Position numbers and translations under genes: made by a program. Shown here in pieces: positions 11,326 through 20,725 of a DNA stretch of 64,000 nucleotides. The notes under the pieces are model-generated. The model ran no database searches. It had not been told where the DNA came from and saw nothing but the letters and a program-made list of their open reading frames with translations. Source of the stretch: Cytophagales bacterium (GTDB taxonomy: Bacteria; Bacteroidota; Bacteroidia; Cytophagales; Cyclobacteriaceae). Position 1 is the first letter of the stretch, and every line of letters begins with the position of its first letter. The stretch is taken from positions 1-64,000 of the forward strand of contig JAKSDO010000011.1 of NCBI GenBank assembly GCA_022360055.1, written 5' to 3'.

Positions 11326-13869
11326 ATGGAAGCAAAATTTTCAAATAGAGTAAAAGAAGTAATTTCCTTAAGCAGAGAAGAGGCGTTGCGGCTGGGTCAT
11401 GATTATATTGGCACAGAACATTTGCTTCTTGGCATGATACGTGAAGGGGAAGGAGTTGCCATAAGTCTACTCAAAAAACTGGGCGTTTCTTTAGATGAAT
11501 TGCGACTCTCTATCGAACAAGCTACCAAAGGAACTGCAATTAGCAATGTCAAGAATTTAGCAAATATCCCGTTGACACGTCAATCGGAGAAGGTTCTAAA
11601 AATTACATATCTGGAAGCGAAGATTTTTAAAAGTCAATTAATTGGCACAGAGCACCTGCTGCTTTCGATACTTCGGGATGAAGATAATATTGCCACCCAA
11701 ATCCTGGAAAAGTTTGATATCAACTATGAGGTAGTTAAAGAACTCCTGGAATATCAGACAGAGAACCCCATATCTTCATCCGATACGGATGAAGGGGATG
11801 ATGATTCTTCAAAAATATTTGGAGGTTCTTCTTCCGGAAGTAGCAGGGAATCTTCTTCAAAATCCTCGGAAAAATCAAGAACTCCTGTACTCGACAATTT
11901 TGGAAGGGATCTCACTAAAATGGCCGAAGACAATAAGCTCGATCCCATCGTAGGTCGCGAAAAAGAAATTGAAAGGGTCGGCCAGATTTTAAGCAGGAGG
12001 AAGAAAAACAATCCCATTCTCATCGGAGAGCCCGGTGTCGGCAAGACCGCCATAGCCGAAGGATTGGCTTTAAGAATCGTACAGAAAAAAGTATCCAGAG
12101 TTCTTTTTGGCAAACGAGTCGTTACACTCGATTTGGCAAGCCTGGTGGCCGGAACAAAATACAGGGGCCAGTTCGAAGAGCGAATGAAAGCTGTAATGAA
12201 CGAACTGGAAAAATCGCCGGAAGTCATTTTGTTTATCGATGAACTTCATACGATTGTCGGAGCGGGTGGTGCCAGCGGAAGTCTCGACGCATCCAATATG
12301 TTTAAGCCTGCACTCTCAAGGGGAGAGATCCAGTGCATCGGGGCGACCACACTTGACGAGTACAGGCAATACATCGAAAAGGATGGCGCCCTGGCCAGAA
12401 GGTTTCAAATCGTAATGATCGATGCGACCACGCCCGAAGAAACAATTGACATTCTTAACAACATTAAGGAAAAGTACGAAGATCACCACCATGTGTATTA
12501 CACCGATGAAGCGATCGAGGGGTGCGTAAAACTTTCAGACCGCTACATTTCCGATCGATATTTACCGGACAAAGCAATCGACGTATTGGATGAAGCAGGT
12601 GCGCGGGTCCACATTAATAATATCCATGTTCCGGAAGATATTGAGCACCTGGAACAGCAAATTGAAAATATTAAGAAAGAGAAAAACAGGGTCGTCAAAA
12701 GCCAGAAATATGAGGAAGCTGCCCGGCTCCGCGATAAAGAAAAGAAATATATCGAGCAGTTGGAATCTGCAAAGGCCAAATGGGAAGATGAGACAAAAAC
12801 AAAGCGCTATACCGTAAACGAAGAAAACGTAGCCGAGGTCGTAGCCATGATGACCGGAGTCCCTACCAAGCGGATTGCCCAGAACGAGAGCGAAAAGCTT
12901 ATGGGGATGAATAAGGAGTTGAGCGACAAGGTCGTCGGGCAGGACGAAGCTATTGAAAAATTGGTAAAGGCCATTCGCAGGACAAGGGTGGGCCTCAAGG
13001 ATCCCAAAAAGCCAATCGGATCGTTCATATTCCTGGGACCGACCGGTGTAGGTAAAACCGAACTGGCAAAGGTACTTGCTACCTATCTGTTCGATAAAGA
13101 AGATGCGCTTATCCGGATAGATATGAGTGAATACATGGAAAAATTCTCCGTTTCTCGTCTTGTAGGAGCGCCTCCGGGTTATGTGGGCTACGAAGAGGGT
13201 GGTCAGCTCACGGAAAAAGTCAGGAGAAAACCCTACAGTGTGGTGTTGCTTGATGAGATTGAAAAGGCTCATCCCGATGTATTCAATATTCTACTTCAGG
13301 TTTTGGATGATGGCATTTTGACAGATGGTTTGGGTCGAAGAGTTGATTTCAGAAATACGATTCTGATCATGACCTCGAATATTGGGGTCCGCGATTTAAA
13401 GGATTTTGGCGCCGGCATAGGATTTTCAACCAAAGCAAAGGAAGAAAGCGCTGATGACATCATGAAATCCACGATTCAAAATGCGCTGAAAAAAGTCTTC
13501 AGTCCCGAATTCCTGAACCGGCTTGACGATTTGATCATTTTCAACGCCTTGCAACGAGCGCACATTCACGAGATTATTGGCATCACGCTTACGAAACTGT
13601 TCTCAAGAATTGATTCCCTCGGTTATTCAATCGAGTTGACGGCAAAAGCCAAAGATTTTATTGCCGAGAAGGGCTTCGACCCCCAGTATGGAGCTCGACC
13701 GCTAAATCGCGCTATTCAAAAATACCTCGAAGATCTTGTGGCAGAAGAGATCTTAAAAGGAGATTTGAGTGATGGAGACATTATTCTGGCCGATCATGAC
13801 GGAAAAAGTGATTCCCTGAAGATCAGGGTCAAAAAGAAGACAAAGAAAAAAGAAGAAAAAAACGATTAG
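11326..13869 (+). CDS. clpC: ATP-dependent Clp protease ATP-binding subunit ClpC
   Basis: An 847-residue class-1 Clp/Hsp100 unfoldase that feeds proteins to ClpP. It has two Clp-N repeats (1-145), a Ser-rich acidic linker (150-185), AAA+ domain 1 with Walker A GEPGVGKT (Lys240), a middle UVR-like coiled segment around 430-460, AAA+ domain 2 with GPTGVGKT (Lys577), and a C-terminal D2-small domain. The tail is very lysine-rich (KKKTKKKEEKND). The extended serine linker is longer than in Bacillus ClpC. The gene is monocistronic; clpP is not in the window. Confidence 0.97.
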   Translation: MEAKFSNRVKEVISLSREEALRLGHDYIGTEHLLLGMIREGEGVAISLLKKLGVSLDELRLSIEQATKGTAISNVKNLANIPLTRQSEKVLKITYLEAKIFKSQLIGTEHLLLSILRDEDNIATQILEKFDINYEVVKELLEYQTENPISSSDTDEGDDDSSKIFGGSSSGSSRESSSKSSEKSRTPVLDNFGRDLTKMAEDNKLDPIVGREKEIERVGQILSRRKKNNPILIGEPGVGKTAIAEGLALRIVQKKVSRVLFGKRVVTLDLASLVAGTKYRGQFEERMKAVMNELEKSPEVILFIDELHTIVGAGGASGSLDASNMFKPALSRGEIQCIGATTLDEYRQYIEKDGALARRFQIVMIDATTPEETIDILNNIKEKYEDHHHVYYTDEAIEGCVKLSDRYISDRYLPDKAIDVLDEAGARVHINNIHVPEDIEHLEQQIENIKKEKNRVVKSQKYEEAARLRDKEKKYIEQLESAKAKWEDETKTKRYTVNEENVAEVVAMMTGVPTKRIAQNESEKLMGMNKELSDKVVGQDEAIEKLVKAIRRTRVGLKDPKKPIGSFIFLGPTGVGKTELAKVLATYLFDKEDALIRIDMSEYMEKFSVSRLVGAPPGYVGYEEGGQLTEKVRRKPYSVVLLDEIEKAHPDVFNILLQVLDDGILTDGLGRRVDFRNTILIMTSNIGVRDLKDFGAGIGFSTKAKEESADDIMKSTIQNALKKVFSPEFLNRLDDLIIFNALQRAHIHEIIGITLTKLFSRIDSLGYSIELTAKAKDFIAEKGFDPQYGARPLNRAIQKYLEDLVAEEILKGDLSDGDIILADHDGKSDSLKIRVKKKTKKKEEKND

Positions 13870-14058
13870 CTTTTATAAGAAACGATTGAGCCCGGTGCGA
13901 TCTTAACAAGCGCGTAATTTTGATTCCCGGATCCCAGCATCGCGCCTACCGGCGTATTCTGTTCAGACCGGGGGCGGGAACACCCGTACCGGCTCAAATA
14001 CACCGAAAAAACCGGTTTGTTGCGCCCGTTCAAACAGTAATTGCATCATCCCGCCGAC

Positions 14059-15324
14059 TTACGGCCTAAAATGCATATCCGCAAAATCCATCCATGCGCC
14101 CCAATCATAATCTGTTACATCGTGGCCGCCGGCACGAATATGATACCCGATTGTCTTGTGAATCGGTTGATTTGCTTTTGGCATCTCATAGCTTGGCAAT
14201 CCTTCTAATCCGAATAGCTCATATACCGCACCGGCATTATACGCAGCTAAAAACTCTCCTTTTGGATCGGCCCAACGGTCATTTTCGGCACTGGCAACAT
14301 ACACCGGCCTGGGGGCAATAAGAGCAATGAGCATGTGTTGATCAACGGGCAGGGCGTCCTCGTTATTACTGTAATCGTTGAAGTGATCGTTAAACCAATG
14401 AGGGAACGAGTTATTTATTCTCCACACCGTTTCCCCGTATTTGCGCCGGGAGAGCGCAGCGCCGCCGCACCCGGAATTATTTGAAATCACAATGGCAAAC
14501 CGCTGATCAATTGCCCCGGCCCAAAGGGATGTTTTTCCAAGTCTCGAATGCCCCATCAGGACAACCTTTTTTTCGTCGATTAACCGGTCTTTTTCAAAAT
14601 AATCCATTGCCCGGCTCAGCCCCCAGGCCCAGGCGGCGATCGAACCCCATTCATCTTTTTCCGGCTGAGATTGGCCGGCATCATAAAACAATGCGTGAAT
14701 CCCATCTGAGAAATCGTTTTTGTCCGGATCAATATCGCCATAGTAAATTGTAGCCAATCCGTAACCGCGATCTAAGATCTTTTCGACCGCCCACCTGCTT
14801 TTTCTTACACCTCTCGAAACCCCGGTCGGTACATTGCCCGTAATTCCGAATTGCTCATTATTCCTCGACCAGCTTGTCGGCACGGTGATATTGGGATCAA
14901 CGCAAATTGTATGATTTCCATAAAAATTTAGCCCCAAAAATACAGGCACGTTTGATTGCGACCTGGGCAGGTACATCAGGACATCCATGGAAATGAATTT
15001 TCCGTTTCCTGAAAAGGTCATTTTCACTTCTTTCATGAAAGCTTTGCCGCCAAACGCATCCGATTCCTTTATCGTTTTTATTTCGACTTGAACATTTCCG
15101 TCAGGAATTTTTCCGAACATATAAGTTTCGAAATCAGACAATATCTCTTGCCTTCTGGTCTTTTCCCATTTCTTTTTGGTGGTAACTTCCGTGCTGTCCC
15201 GGGCCGTTAACAAATCAGGTAATTCATAAACGGGTACTTTGGATTCATCATAGTTTGGAGTGAATCCCTGCCCCAGACAATTCGTGGAAACAATCAGAAT
15301 GAAGGGGATAATATAGCTTTTCAT
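14059..15324 (-). CDS. CE15-type 4-O-methyl-glucuronoyl methylesterase (secreted)
   Basis: A 421-residue alpha/beta hydrolase with an N-terminal signal peptide ending near NCLGQ. The nucleophile elbow is GHSRLGKT (Ser260). It is followed by the conserved NNSGCGGAALSRR and W-F-N-D segments, and by a late His in RAGGHDVTDYDW. This set is characteristic of bacterial CE15 glucuronoyl esterases, which cleave ester bonds between glucuronoxylan side chains and lignin or other alcohols. Databases often label such proteins acetylxylan esterase. The gene stands alone on the minus strand, with a dispersed repeat upstream. Confidence 0.85.
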   Translation of the reverse strand: MKSYIIPFILIVSTNCLGQGFTPNYDESKVPVYELPDLLTARDSTEVTTKKKWEKTRRQEILSDFETYMFGKIPDGNVQVEIKTIKESDAFGGKAFMKEVKMTFSGNGKFISMDVLMYLPRSQSNVPVFLGLNFYGNHTICVDPNITVPTSWSRNNEQFGITGNVPTGVSRGVRKSRWAVEKILDRGYGLATIYYGDIDPDKNDFSDGIHALFYDAGQSQPEKDEWGSIAAWAWGLSRAMDYFEKDRLIDEKKVVLMGHSRLGKTSLWAGAIDQRFAIVISNNSGCGGAALSRRKYGETVWRINNSFPHWFNDHFNDYSNNEDALPVDQHMLIALIAPRPVYVASAENDRWADPKGEFLAAYNAGAVYELFGLEGLPSYEMPKANQPIHKTIGYHIRAGGHDVTDYDWGAWMDFADMHFRP

Positions 15325-15345
15325 CTGTTAATATTTTTTTTAGTT

Positions 15346-15415
15346 AGCTGACGCACAGAACAATATAATCATGCTCGTGTGTGTCCTGAGTGTGCTCCGG
15401 TCCTGCCGGTTTCAT
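15346..15415 (+). repeat. Dispersed hairpin repeat, copy 3
   Basis: Third copy of the 70-bp element. The first stem arm reads GACGCACAGAACA; the A to G change keeps a G-T pair while G to A near the loop breaks one. The CCGG hairpin is unchanged. It lies between the divergent CE15 esterase and thrC, about 22 bp from the esterase start codon. Confidence 0.8.
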
Positions 15416-15571
15416 TTTTAAGTGTTGATCTGATGAAAGATCGCGGCATTCCTGCCTTTGAACCAAGATATCGCATTTCAAGTATAATTCATAAATGTAA
15501 GCGTAGTTTGATGATCTGCGATGCGTTTTACCAACATCCATTTTAAATTTATATCCAAAGGTATAATCTTA

Positions 15572-15579
15572 TAAATTTG
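15572..15579 (+). promoter_or_regulatory. -7 element (TAAATTTG) of thrC
   Basis: TAnnTTTG match 23 bp upstream of the ATG at 15603. A GTG start at 15579 would overlap it, which favours the ATG. Confidence 0.5.
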
Positions 15580-15602
15580 TGCCTGAAAAAATAAAAAAAC
15601 AA

Positions 15603-16898
15603 ATGCGCTTTTACTCTACCAACAGGGAGGTTCCTTCCGTAAGTTTTAAGGAGGCAGTCTTAAAAGGCCTGCCGGATGACAACGGACTCTATATGCCGGA
15701 AGTGATCCCGAGGTTTACCGACAACTTTTTAAAGAACCTTCACCGGTTATCTTTCAATGAAATTGCATTCCATAGTGCGAACATGATCGTTGAGAACGAA
15801 ATCGATGAAATCACCCTCCGGTCAATTGTCGATGAGTCATTTCGTTTTGATGTTCCGGTAAAAAATATACATGATAACATTCACGTACTTGAACTGTTCC
15901 ACGGCCCTACGCTGGCATTTAAAGATTTCGGAGCGCGGTTTATGGCAAGGACGATGGGGCATTTCCTCAGATCCGATGATCGGGAAATAACCATTCTCGT
16001 TGCCACCTCCGGTGATACCGGCAGCGCTGTTGCGCAGGGGTTTCTGGGTGTCGAGGGAATCAAAGTGATGTTGCTTTATCCGGGAGGAAAAGTATCAAAG
16101 ATCCAGGAACAGCAATTAACGACCATTGGTCAAAACATTACGGCCATAGAAATCGACGGGACGTTCGATGATTGTCAGCATTTGGTCAAGACTGCTTTTC
16201 TGGATGAGGAATTGAACAAAAGGTTGAATCTGAGTTCGGCAAATTCCATAAATATAGCCCGACTATTGCCCCAGTCGTTTTATTATACGTACGCATTTTC
16301 AAGGCTTGAAAAGCGCAATACCAAAATATATTTCTGTGTACCTAGCGGAAATTTTGGCAATCTGTGCGGAGGATTGCTGGCAAAAAAGATGGGCCTTCCC
16401 GTAGAAGGATTCATTGCGGCATCCAATATCAATGACGTAGTACCGCAATATCTTGAGACATCCGTCTTTCGTCCGAAAAAATCCGTTCAGACAATTTCAA
16501 ATGCGATGGATGTCGGTAATCCCTCAAATTTTGCGCGGCTTCTTGACCTGTACAACGGCGATTATCTTGAGATAAGTAAGGATATAAAGGGGGTGAGCTT
16601 TAACGACAACCAAACCAGGGATATCATCCGGGAAGTATACACGAAGTATAACTATTTGATGTGCCCGCACACTGCCATTGGCTACGGAGGTTTGTCCGGT
16701 TATCTAGGTACTCGTGAAATCGGGATATATTTATCCACCGCACATCCGTGCAAATTCAAGGATATTGTTGAGCCAATAATATCCGAAGAGGTTGAAATTC
16801 CGTTAAGATTAAAGAAAGTAATAGACAAGAAAAAGCGGGCAATTGCCATGACCAATGAGTTTGACGAGTTCAAGTCATTTTTGATCGAGACAAATTAG
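15603..16898 (+). CDS. thrC: Threonine synthase
   Basis: About 431 residues from ATG 15603. A pyridoxal-phosphate enzyme converting O-phosphohomoserine to threonine, last step of threonine synthesis. The PLP lysine lies in LAFKDFGARFM, and the phosphate-binding loop in ATSGDTGSAVAQGF. C-terminal MCPHTAIGYGG and STAHPCKF segments are typical of the yeast/E. coli subgroup. The start was chosen because it opens with the conserved MRFYSTN and places the promoter element outside the gene. The rest of the thr pathway is not in the window. Confidence 0.96.
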   Translation: MRFYSTNREVPSVSFKEAVLKGLPDDNGLYMPEVIPRFTDNFLKNLHRLSFNEIAFHSANMIVENEIDEITLRSIVDESFRFDVPVKNIHDNIHVLELFHGPTLAFKDFGARFMARTMGHFLRSDDREITILVATSGDTGSAVAQGFLGVEGIKVMLLYPGGKVSKIQEQQLTTIGQNITAIEIDGTFDDCQHLVKTAFLDEELNKRLNLSSANSINIARLLPQSFYYTYAFSRLEKRNTKIYFCVPSGNFGNLCGGLLAKKMGLPVEGFIAASNINDVVPQYLETSVFRPKKSVQTISNAMDVGNPSNFARLLDLYNGDYLEISKDIKGVSFNDNQTRDIIREVYTKYNYLMCPHTAIGYGGLSGYLGTREIGIYLSTAHPCKFKDIVEPIISEEVEIPLRLKKVIDKKKRAIAMTNEFDEFKSFLIETN

Positions 16899-16918
16899 CC
16901 TCCCAAAATTGAGTTGCT

Positions 16919-17635
16919 ATGAAAAAATCAGCTTTTTACATTTTACTGTTATCATTTATGTCTGTTGGTGCTTGTGATACCGGACAAATCGAATGTCTAA
17001 GAGCCAGTTCCAAGGTTGTTTCCGAATTGAGGGATTTGCGGGACTTCAAGGGCATTGCTTTTAACCACGTCGGGACTCTTAAGATAAGTCAGGGGCCGCA
17101 ATATTCATTTATTATGAACGGTCCTGAAAATGTGCTCGAAGCGACAACTACCGCTATAGAAAATGACATTCTTGTGATTGGAACCGAACATTGCTTTAAC
17201 GGAGAATACGATTTTACCATAGAAATCATAGCCCCGGAATACGAGTTGATCAGCCTGGTTGGTATTGGAGATATCCAAACTTCAGGTCCGATCAATGGAG
17301 AAATCCTGAATGTGGAATTATTGGGAGTTGGCGATGTTGATGCGGAAATTTATGCCGATTCTTTGTATTCGGTCATTGCCGGCACTGGCATTTTGGATTA
17401 TAGGGGAGAAGTGGATAAGCACCAACTTACCTGTACCGGACAGTTTACGCTGAATGGATATCCGCTTTCGACAAAAAAAACAATCATCGACTTATCCGGG
17501 ACGGGGGATAGCCAGGTGACAGCCAGCGAATTGCTCAGGGTAATTATATCCGGCGCAGGCAACGTTTATTACCAGGAGAATCCGACAATTGAGTCGACCA
17601 TCACGGGTTCCGGAGAAATAATTGACAGCAATTAG
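16919..17635 (+). CDS. GIN-domain (DUF2807) lipoprotein
   Basis: A 238-residue predicted lipoprotein with a lipobox SVGAC (Cys19). The body is a repetitive beta-rich domain of the head-GIN/DUF2807 type, with recurring Gly-x-Gly turns such as VGIGDIQTSG, LLGVGDVDA, SGTGDSQV and SGAGNVYY, predicted to fold as a right-handed beta-helix-like stack. Members are annotated as putative adhesins, without biochemical proof. It follows thrC by 20 bp on the same strand and may be co-transcribed, probably without functional connection. Confidence 0.83.
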   Translation: MKKSAFYILLLSFMSVGACDTGQIECLRASSKVVSELRDLRDFKGIAFNHVGTLKISQGPQYSFIMNGPENVLEATTTAIENDILVIGTEHCFNGEYDFTIEIIAPEYELISLVGIGDIQTSGPINGEILNVELLGVGDVDAEIYADSLYSVIAGTGILDYRGEVDKHQLTCTGQFTLNGYPLSTKKTIIDLSGTGDSQVTASELLRVIISGAGNVYYQENPTIESTITGSGEIIDSN

Positions 17636-17703
17636 AGTTTTAACAGGATTTCGTTACCGTGGTCGGCTCCCCCGAAAGTCTGGACAAAATGCAATGGATG
17701 GAT

Positions 17704-18471
17704 CTACCGTTGCACATTCAGCGACCAATCATACTTCATGAATGAGATTTTGGTTTTTTCGCCGATTTTTGTCTTGGCGTATTGATTAATAAATTCCCGA
17801 AGCGAACTGTTTTTAGTGAAATCACTTTTAAACCAGCTAAAGATCTTTGATAGCTCAACGCGGTCGGGACGGATATCGTTTTTCTGCCGGTCATTTATGA
17901 AATCCAGGGCCTGCTCATCGAGTTGCTTATCCAGCCGTTCTGCCGTATAGGCTTCATTCCTTAATTTCGGACAAGAAAAAGAAGCACAGTTGATCGCAAA
18001 ATGTATTCTGGGTTCATCAAATTTCTTTCTCAGGATGGAGTGCTCAACATTATTCAAATCCAGTTTTTCCCCGTTGATGGTAATAAACCTGATATCCCAG
18101 GGAGAGTTGATAAAAGGAATTTGAATTTTCGAACCAATGTCCTTGATGCTTTCAAGGGGGTAATGTTGAATGATCAGTTTTATTGTAAAGGCGTTGTAGA
18201 CATTGACCCAATAAGCAATTTGTTCTTTCTGCGACCAGGATTTTTCATCGGGAGGGTGATCGACGAGCTTTTCCAGGTAGGCGTTCAACATCAGGCTATC
18301 CTTTTGAAACCCTCCGTAATTCACTAGTCCGTCTACATCCACATATTTGGATAGCAATTGCGTCCATTCTTCATGATTTACAGGTTTGGATCCACCTTTT
18401 GACGGGGCCTCGCTCAGGCAATGTTGAAAAAGAATAAAAACTGCAAATGAAACGAAAATTATTTTCCTCAT
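17704..18471 (-). CDS. DUF547 domain-containing exported protein
   Basis: A 255-residue protein with a signal peptide and possible lipobox (LFQHC). The DUF547 core includes YWVNVYNAFTIKLI, FINSPWDI, the conserved Cys in INCASFSCP, and the late L-D-E-Q-A-L-D-F-I helix. The family has a papain-like fold prediction and unknown activity. It is the last gene of an operon with the antiporter (8-bp gap) and the UspA protein, which suggests a role in stress or ion homeostasis; that link is inference. Confidence 0.85.
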   Translation of the reverse strand: MRKIIFVSFAVFILFQHCLSEAPSKGGSKPVNHEEWTQLLSKYVDVDGLVNYGGFQKDSLMLNAYLEKLVDHPPDEKSWSQKEQIAYWVNVYNAFTIKLIIQHYPLESIKDIGSKIQIPFINSPWDIRFITINGEKLDLNNVEHSILRKKFDEPRIHFAINCASFSCPKLRNEAYTAERLDKQLDEQALDFINDRQKNDIRPDRVELSKIFSWFKSDFTKNSSLREFINQYAKTKIGEKTKISFMKYDWSLNVQR

Positions 18472-18479
18472 GGAGCCGG

Positions 18480-19733
18480 CTAATGCTTTTTAAATTTTTT
18501 CTTGAGGCTGAGACTGTATTTCATCAGCGGAGCGGACATCAGAATCGAAGCGATGACCATAACCACTATAGCAACAAAGATTTCTTCATTTATCAGCCCG
18601 TTATTCAAAGCTATCGAGCCAAGTATTACTTCCAGGGTCCCATGCGTATTCATACCAAAGCCAATGGCTAAAGATTGATACTTCTTCAATCCACCCAGTC
18701 TTGCTCCAATATAAGCTCCGATCAGTTTTGTGATGAAAGCCAGAACGATCAAAGCCAGGACAATCGAAAGGTTAAAACTTGTCACAAAATTTACATACAG
18801 ACCTATTGAGACAAAAAAAAGCGGGCCAAAGATATTATTGATAAACTGATGCACGATTTCTTTGGCTCGTTCCGACATATGTTCCGAATCGCCCAGGGCA
18901 ACTCCGATAATAAATGCTCCGAATATGGCATGTATTCCTATATACTCGGTAAAGGCAGCGGCCAGAAAACAAAACACCATAGCTACGGATAAGAGACCGC
19001 CCGGCCAGGCCAGGGTTTGATTTACCCAGGGGAGCGCCCTGTTTATTAGAGATTTGCCGATTGTAAGCATCGAAATGGTAAACAGTAAAGTAATCAATAT
19101 GGTCTCGCCGATGGAAAGCGTTCCGGCTGCCTCGCCCATCATACTCAATATCACAGTAAATATAATCCAGCCCAAAATATCAATGATCATGGCTGAAGCA
19201 ATGATGACCATACCCATTTTGGTTTTGAATATGTTCAAATCCATGAGTACCCGGGCGATGACCGGAAGAGCGGTTATTGCCAAGGTGGTACCAATAAAAA
19301 GCGAAAAAACCAACTTATTGTCGCTATCTCCAAGGTTGAAAAGGAAAGGAGAAAAATAAGACACCTGAAATCCGACAATCAATGGAATAAGCAGTGCGAA
19401 CAGGCTGGTATAAAGTGCTTTTTTGCCTTGCTGCCAAACCAGGTCAAGTTCGACTTCCATGCCGGCTATGAACAACAATAAAACGACGGATACGCTTATG
19501 ATACCTTCCAGGACGATATTATTATCCCCGGTCAATGGAAATAATATATCGTAAATGCCCGGATTGATCATGCCCAGGATCGATGGACCAAGTACAACCC
19601 CCGCTATGATTTCGCCCACTACCATCGGTTGGTGAAAACGTCTGACCAATTCTCCGAAAAGCCTTGCGGCAAGGATCATCACACTCAATTGGATGAGCAG
19701 GTTAACGATCTCACTGTGGTCGAGGTTGTTCAT
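18480..19733 (-). CDS. CPA2 family cation:proton antiporter (Kef/NapA type)
   Basis: A 417-residue polytopic membrane protein with 12 or more hydrophobic segments and no C-terminal TrkA domain, matching the membrane part of CPA2 exchangers. The opening FGELVRRFHQPMVVGEIIAGVVLGPS and the GFGMNTHGTLEVIL segment are typical. It would exchange Na+ or K+ for protons across the inner membrane. It lies between a UspA protein gene and a DUF547 gene with gaps of 7-8 bp. Confidence 0.9.
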   Translation of the reverse strand: MNNLDHSEIVNLLIQLSVMILAARLFGELVRRFHQPMVVGEIIAGVVLGPSILGMINPGIYDILFPLTGDNNIVLEGIISVSVVLLLFIAGMEVELDLVWQQGKKALYTSLFALLIPLIVGFQVSYFSPFLFNLGDSDNKLVFSLFIGTTLAITALPVIARVLMDLNIFKTKMGMVIIASAMIIDILGWIIFTVILSMMGEAAGTLSIGETILITLLFTISMLTIGKSLINRALPWVNQTLAWPGGLLSVAMVFCFLAAAFTEYIGIHAIFGAFIIGVALGDSEHMSERAKEIVHQFINNIFGPLFFVSIGLYVNFVTSFNLSIVLALIVLAFITKLIGAYIGARLGGLKKYQSLAIGFGMNTHGTLEVILGSIALNNGLINEEIFVAIVVMVIASILMSAPLMKYSLSLKKKFKKH

Positions 19734-19740
19734 GGTGCTT

Positions 19741-20586
19741 CTATGATTTGTAAATCAATAGATTCGAAGGGAGATCTTCCATGACCTGCTCAAGGTAATG
19801 CGGAAAGATGCGATCCAGCAGATTTAGTTTGTGCGACGGGCTCTTTACGACCAAAAGGTCCGCCTTGATCCTTTTTGTAAATTTTCTCAATTCAAATCCC
19901 GGTTTTCCGGAAGCGACTTTCACGTTGACATTCAAATCTCCGGTATCCAGTTCGTTGATGATGCCCTCAATCTCGCCTATTTCCTCACTAACGATTTCCC
20001 GCCGGGTTTCTTCCTGATTTTGCTCATTCTCTTCCTCTCCGGCCAGAGCCATACTCAGGCCAAATAATTTAATCCCTTTGAAAATATATACGCGATCGGC
20101 CTCTTCAAGCTTGGCGATCTCAATGCCATGTTTAATCGTTTCGGAGTAATAATCGCCTTCGGTTCCATTGATGACAATTCGTTTGAATGGTTTTGGAGGA
20201 ATGGTTGGTTGTATCAGCATTAATATGGAACATTTCGACTTTCGAATGAGTGATCGTGCAATCGAACCAAAATAAAATTTTACGACGTTCTCTTTTTGCA
20301 ATGCACCGGCTATCAGGAGATCGATTTTTTCTTTTTTGCCTACGGATAGAATTTTTTTGGCCGGACTGCCTTTCTCCCAGATAAATTTCAATTTATCCGC
20401 ATTCACGTCGGAAGAACTTACCAATTCTTCCAAATAGATCTTCTCGTCCGGCTTTTCTTCTCCGATATGAATGAGAACCAATTCAGCGTCATACAGCTTC
20501 TGCAAACGCGCCGCTTCTTCAATGATCGCTTCGCATCTCGGTGAAAACGCAACCGCTACTCCAATTCGCTTATACATAATAGTCAT
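19741..20586 (-). CDS. Tandem universal stress protein (UspA family)
   Basis: About 281 residues with two UspA domains. The first (1-135) has the GVAVAFSPRCEAIIEEA start and an ATP-binding-like loop GALQKENVVKFYFGSIARSLI with the serine/lysine end SKCSILML. The second (140-281) ends LLVVKSPSHK...SNLLIYKS. Two ATGs, 20586 and 20577, are possible; MYKRIGVAV at 20577 is the more usual opening. It heads the operon with the antiporter, so it may sense nucleotides or stress to regulate ion exchange, as proposed for other Usp-transporter pairs. Confidence 0.87.
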   Translation of the reverse strand: MTIMYKRIGVAVAFSPRCEAIIEEAARLQKLYDAELVLIHIGEEKPDEKIYLEELVSSSDVNADKLKFIWEKGSPAKKILSVGKKEKIDLLIAGALQKENVVKFYFGSIARSLIRKSKCSILMLIQPTIPPKPFKRIVINGTEGDYYSETIKHGIEIAKLEEADRVYIFKGIKLFGLSMALAGEEENEQNQEETRREIVSEEIGEIEGIINELDTGDLNVNVKVASGKPGFELRKFTKRIKADLLVVKSPSHKLNLLDRIFPHYLEQVMEDLPSNLLIYKS

Positions 20587-20696
20587 TCACTTTGCTTGCG
20601 TATGTTAAAATAGTGTAATATCTGTTATAAATACCTTATCGGATCATAAAATGTTTGAAATCTCCGTACAGACCTATGCTCATAAGTCAATTGTTA

Positions 20697-20704
20697 TATC
20701 TTTG
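20697..20704 (+). promoter_or_regulatory. -7 element (TATCTTTG) of glyS
   Basis: TAnnTTTG match 21 bp before the ATG at 20726. It lies inside a possible N-terminal extension from 20651, which is therefore rejected. Confidence 0.6.
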
Positions 20705-20725
20705 CAGGAATTATTTTTAGAAGCT

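Noticed and set aside
11754-13272. Antisense open frames within clpC
   Set aside because: Composition mirrors the ClpC codons, and no homology was recognised.
20651-20725. N-terminal extension of glycyl-tRNA synthetase
   Set aside because: It contains the promoter -7 element, and GlyRS homology begins after the ATG at 20726.
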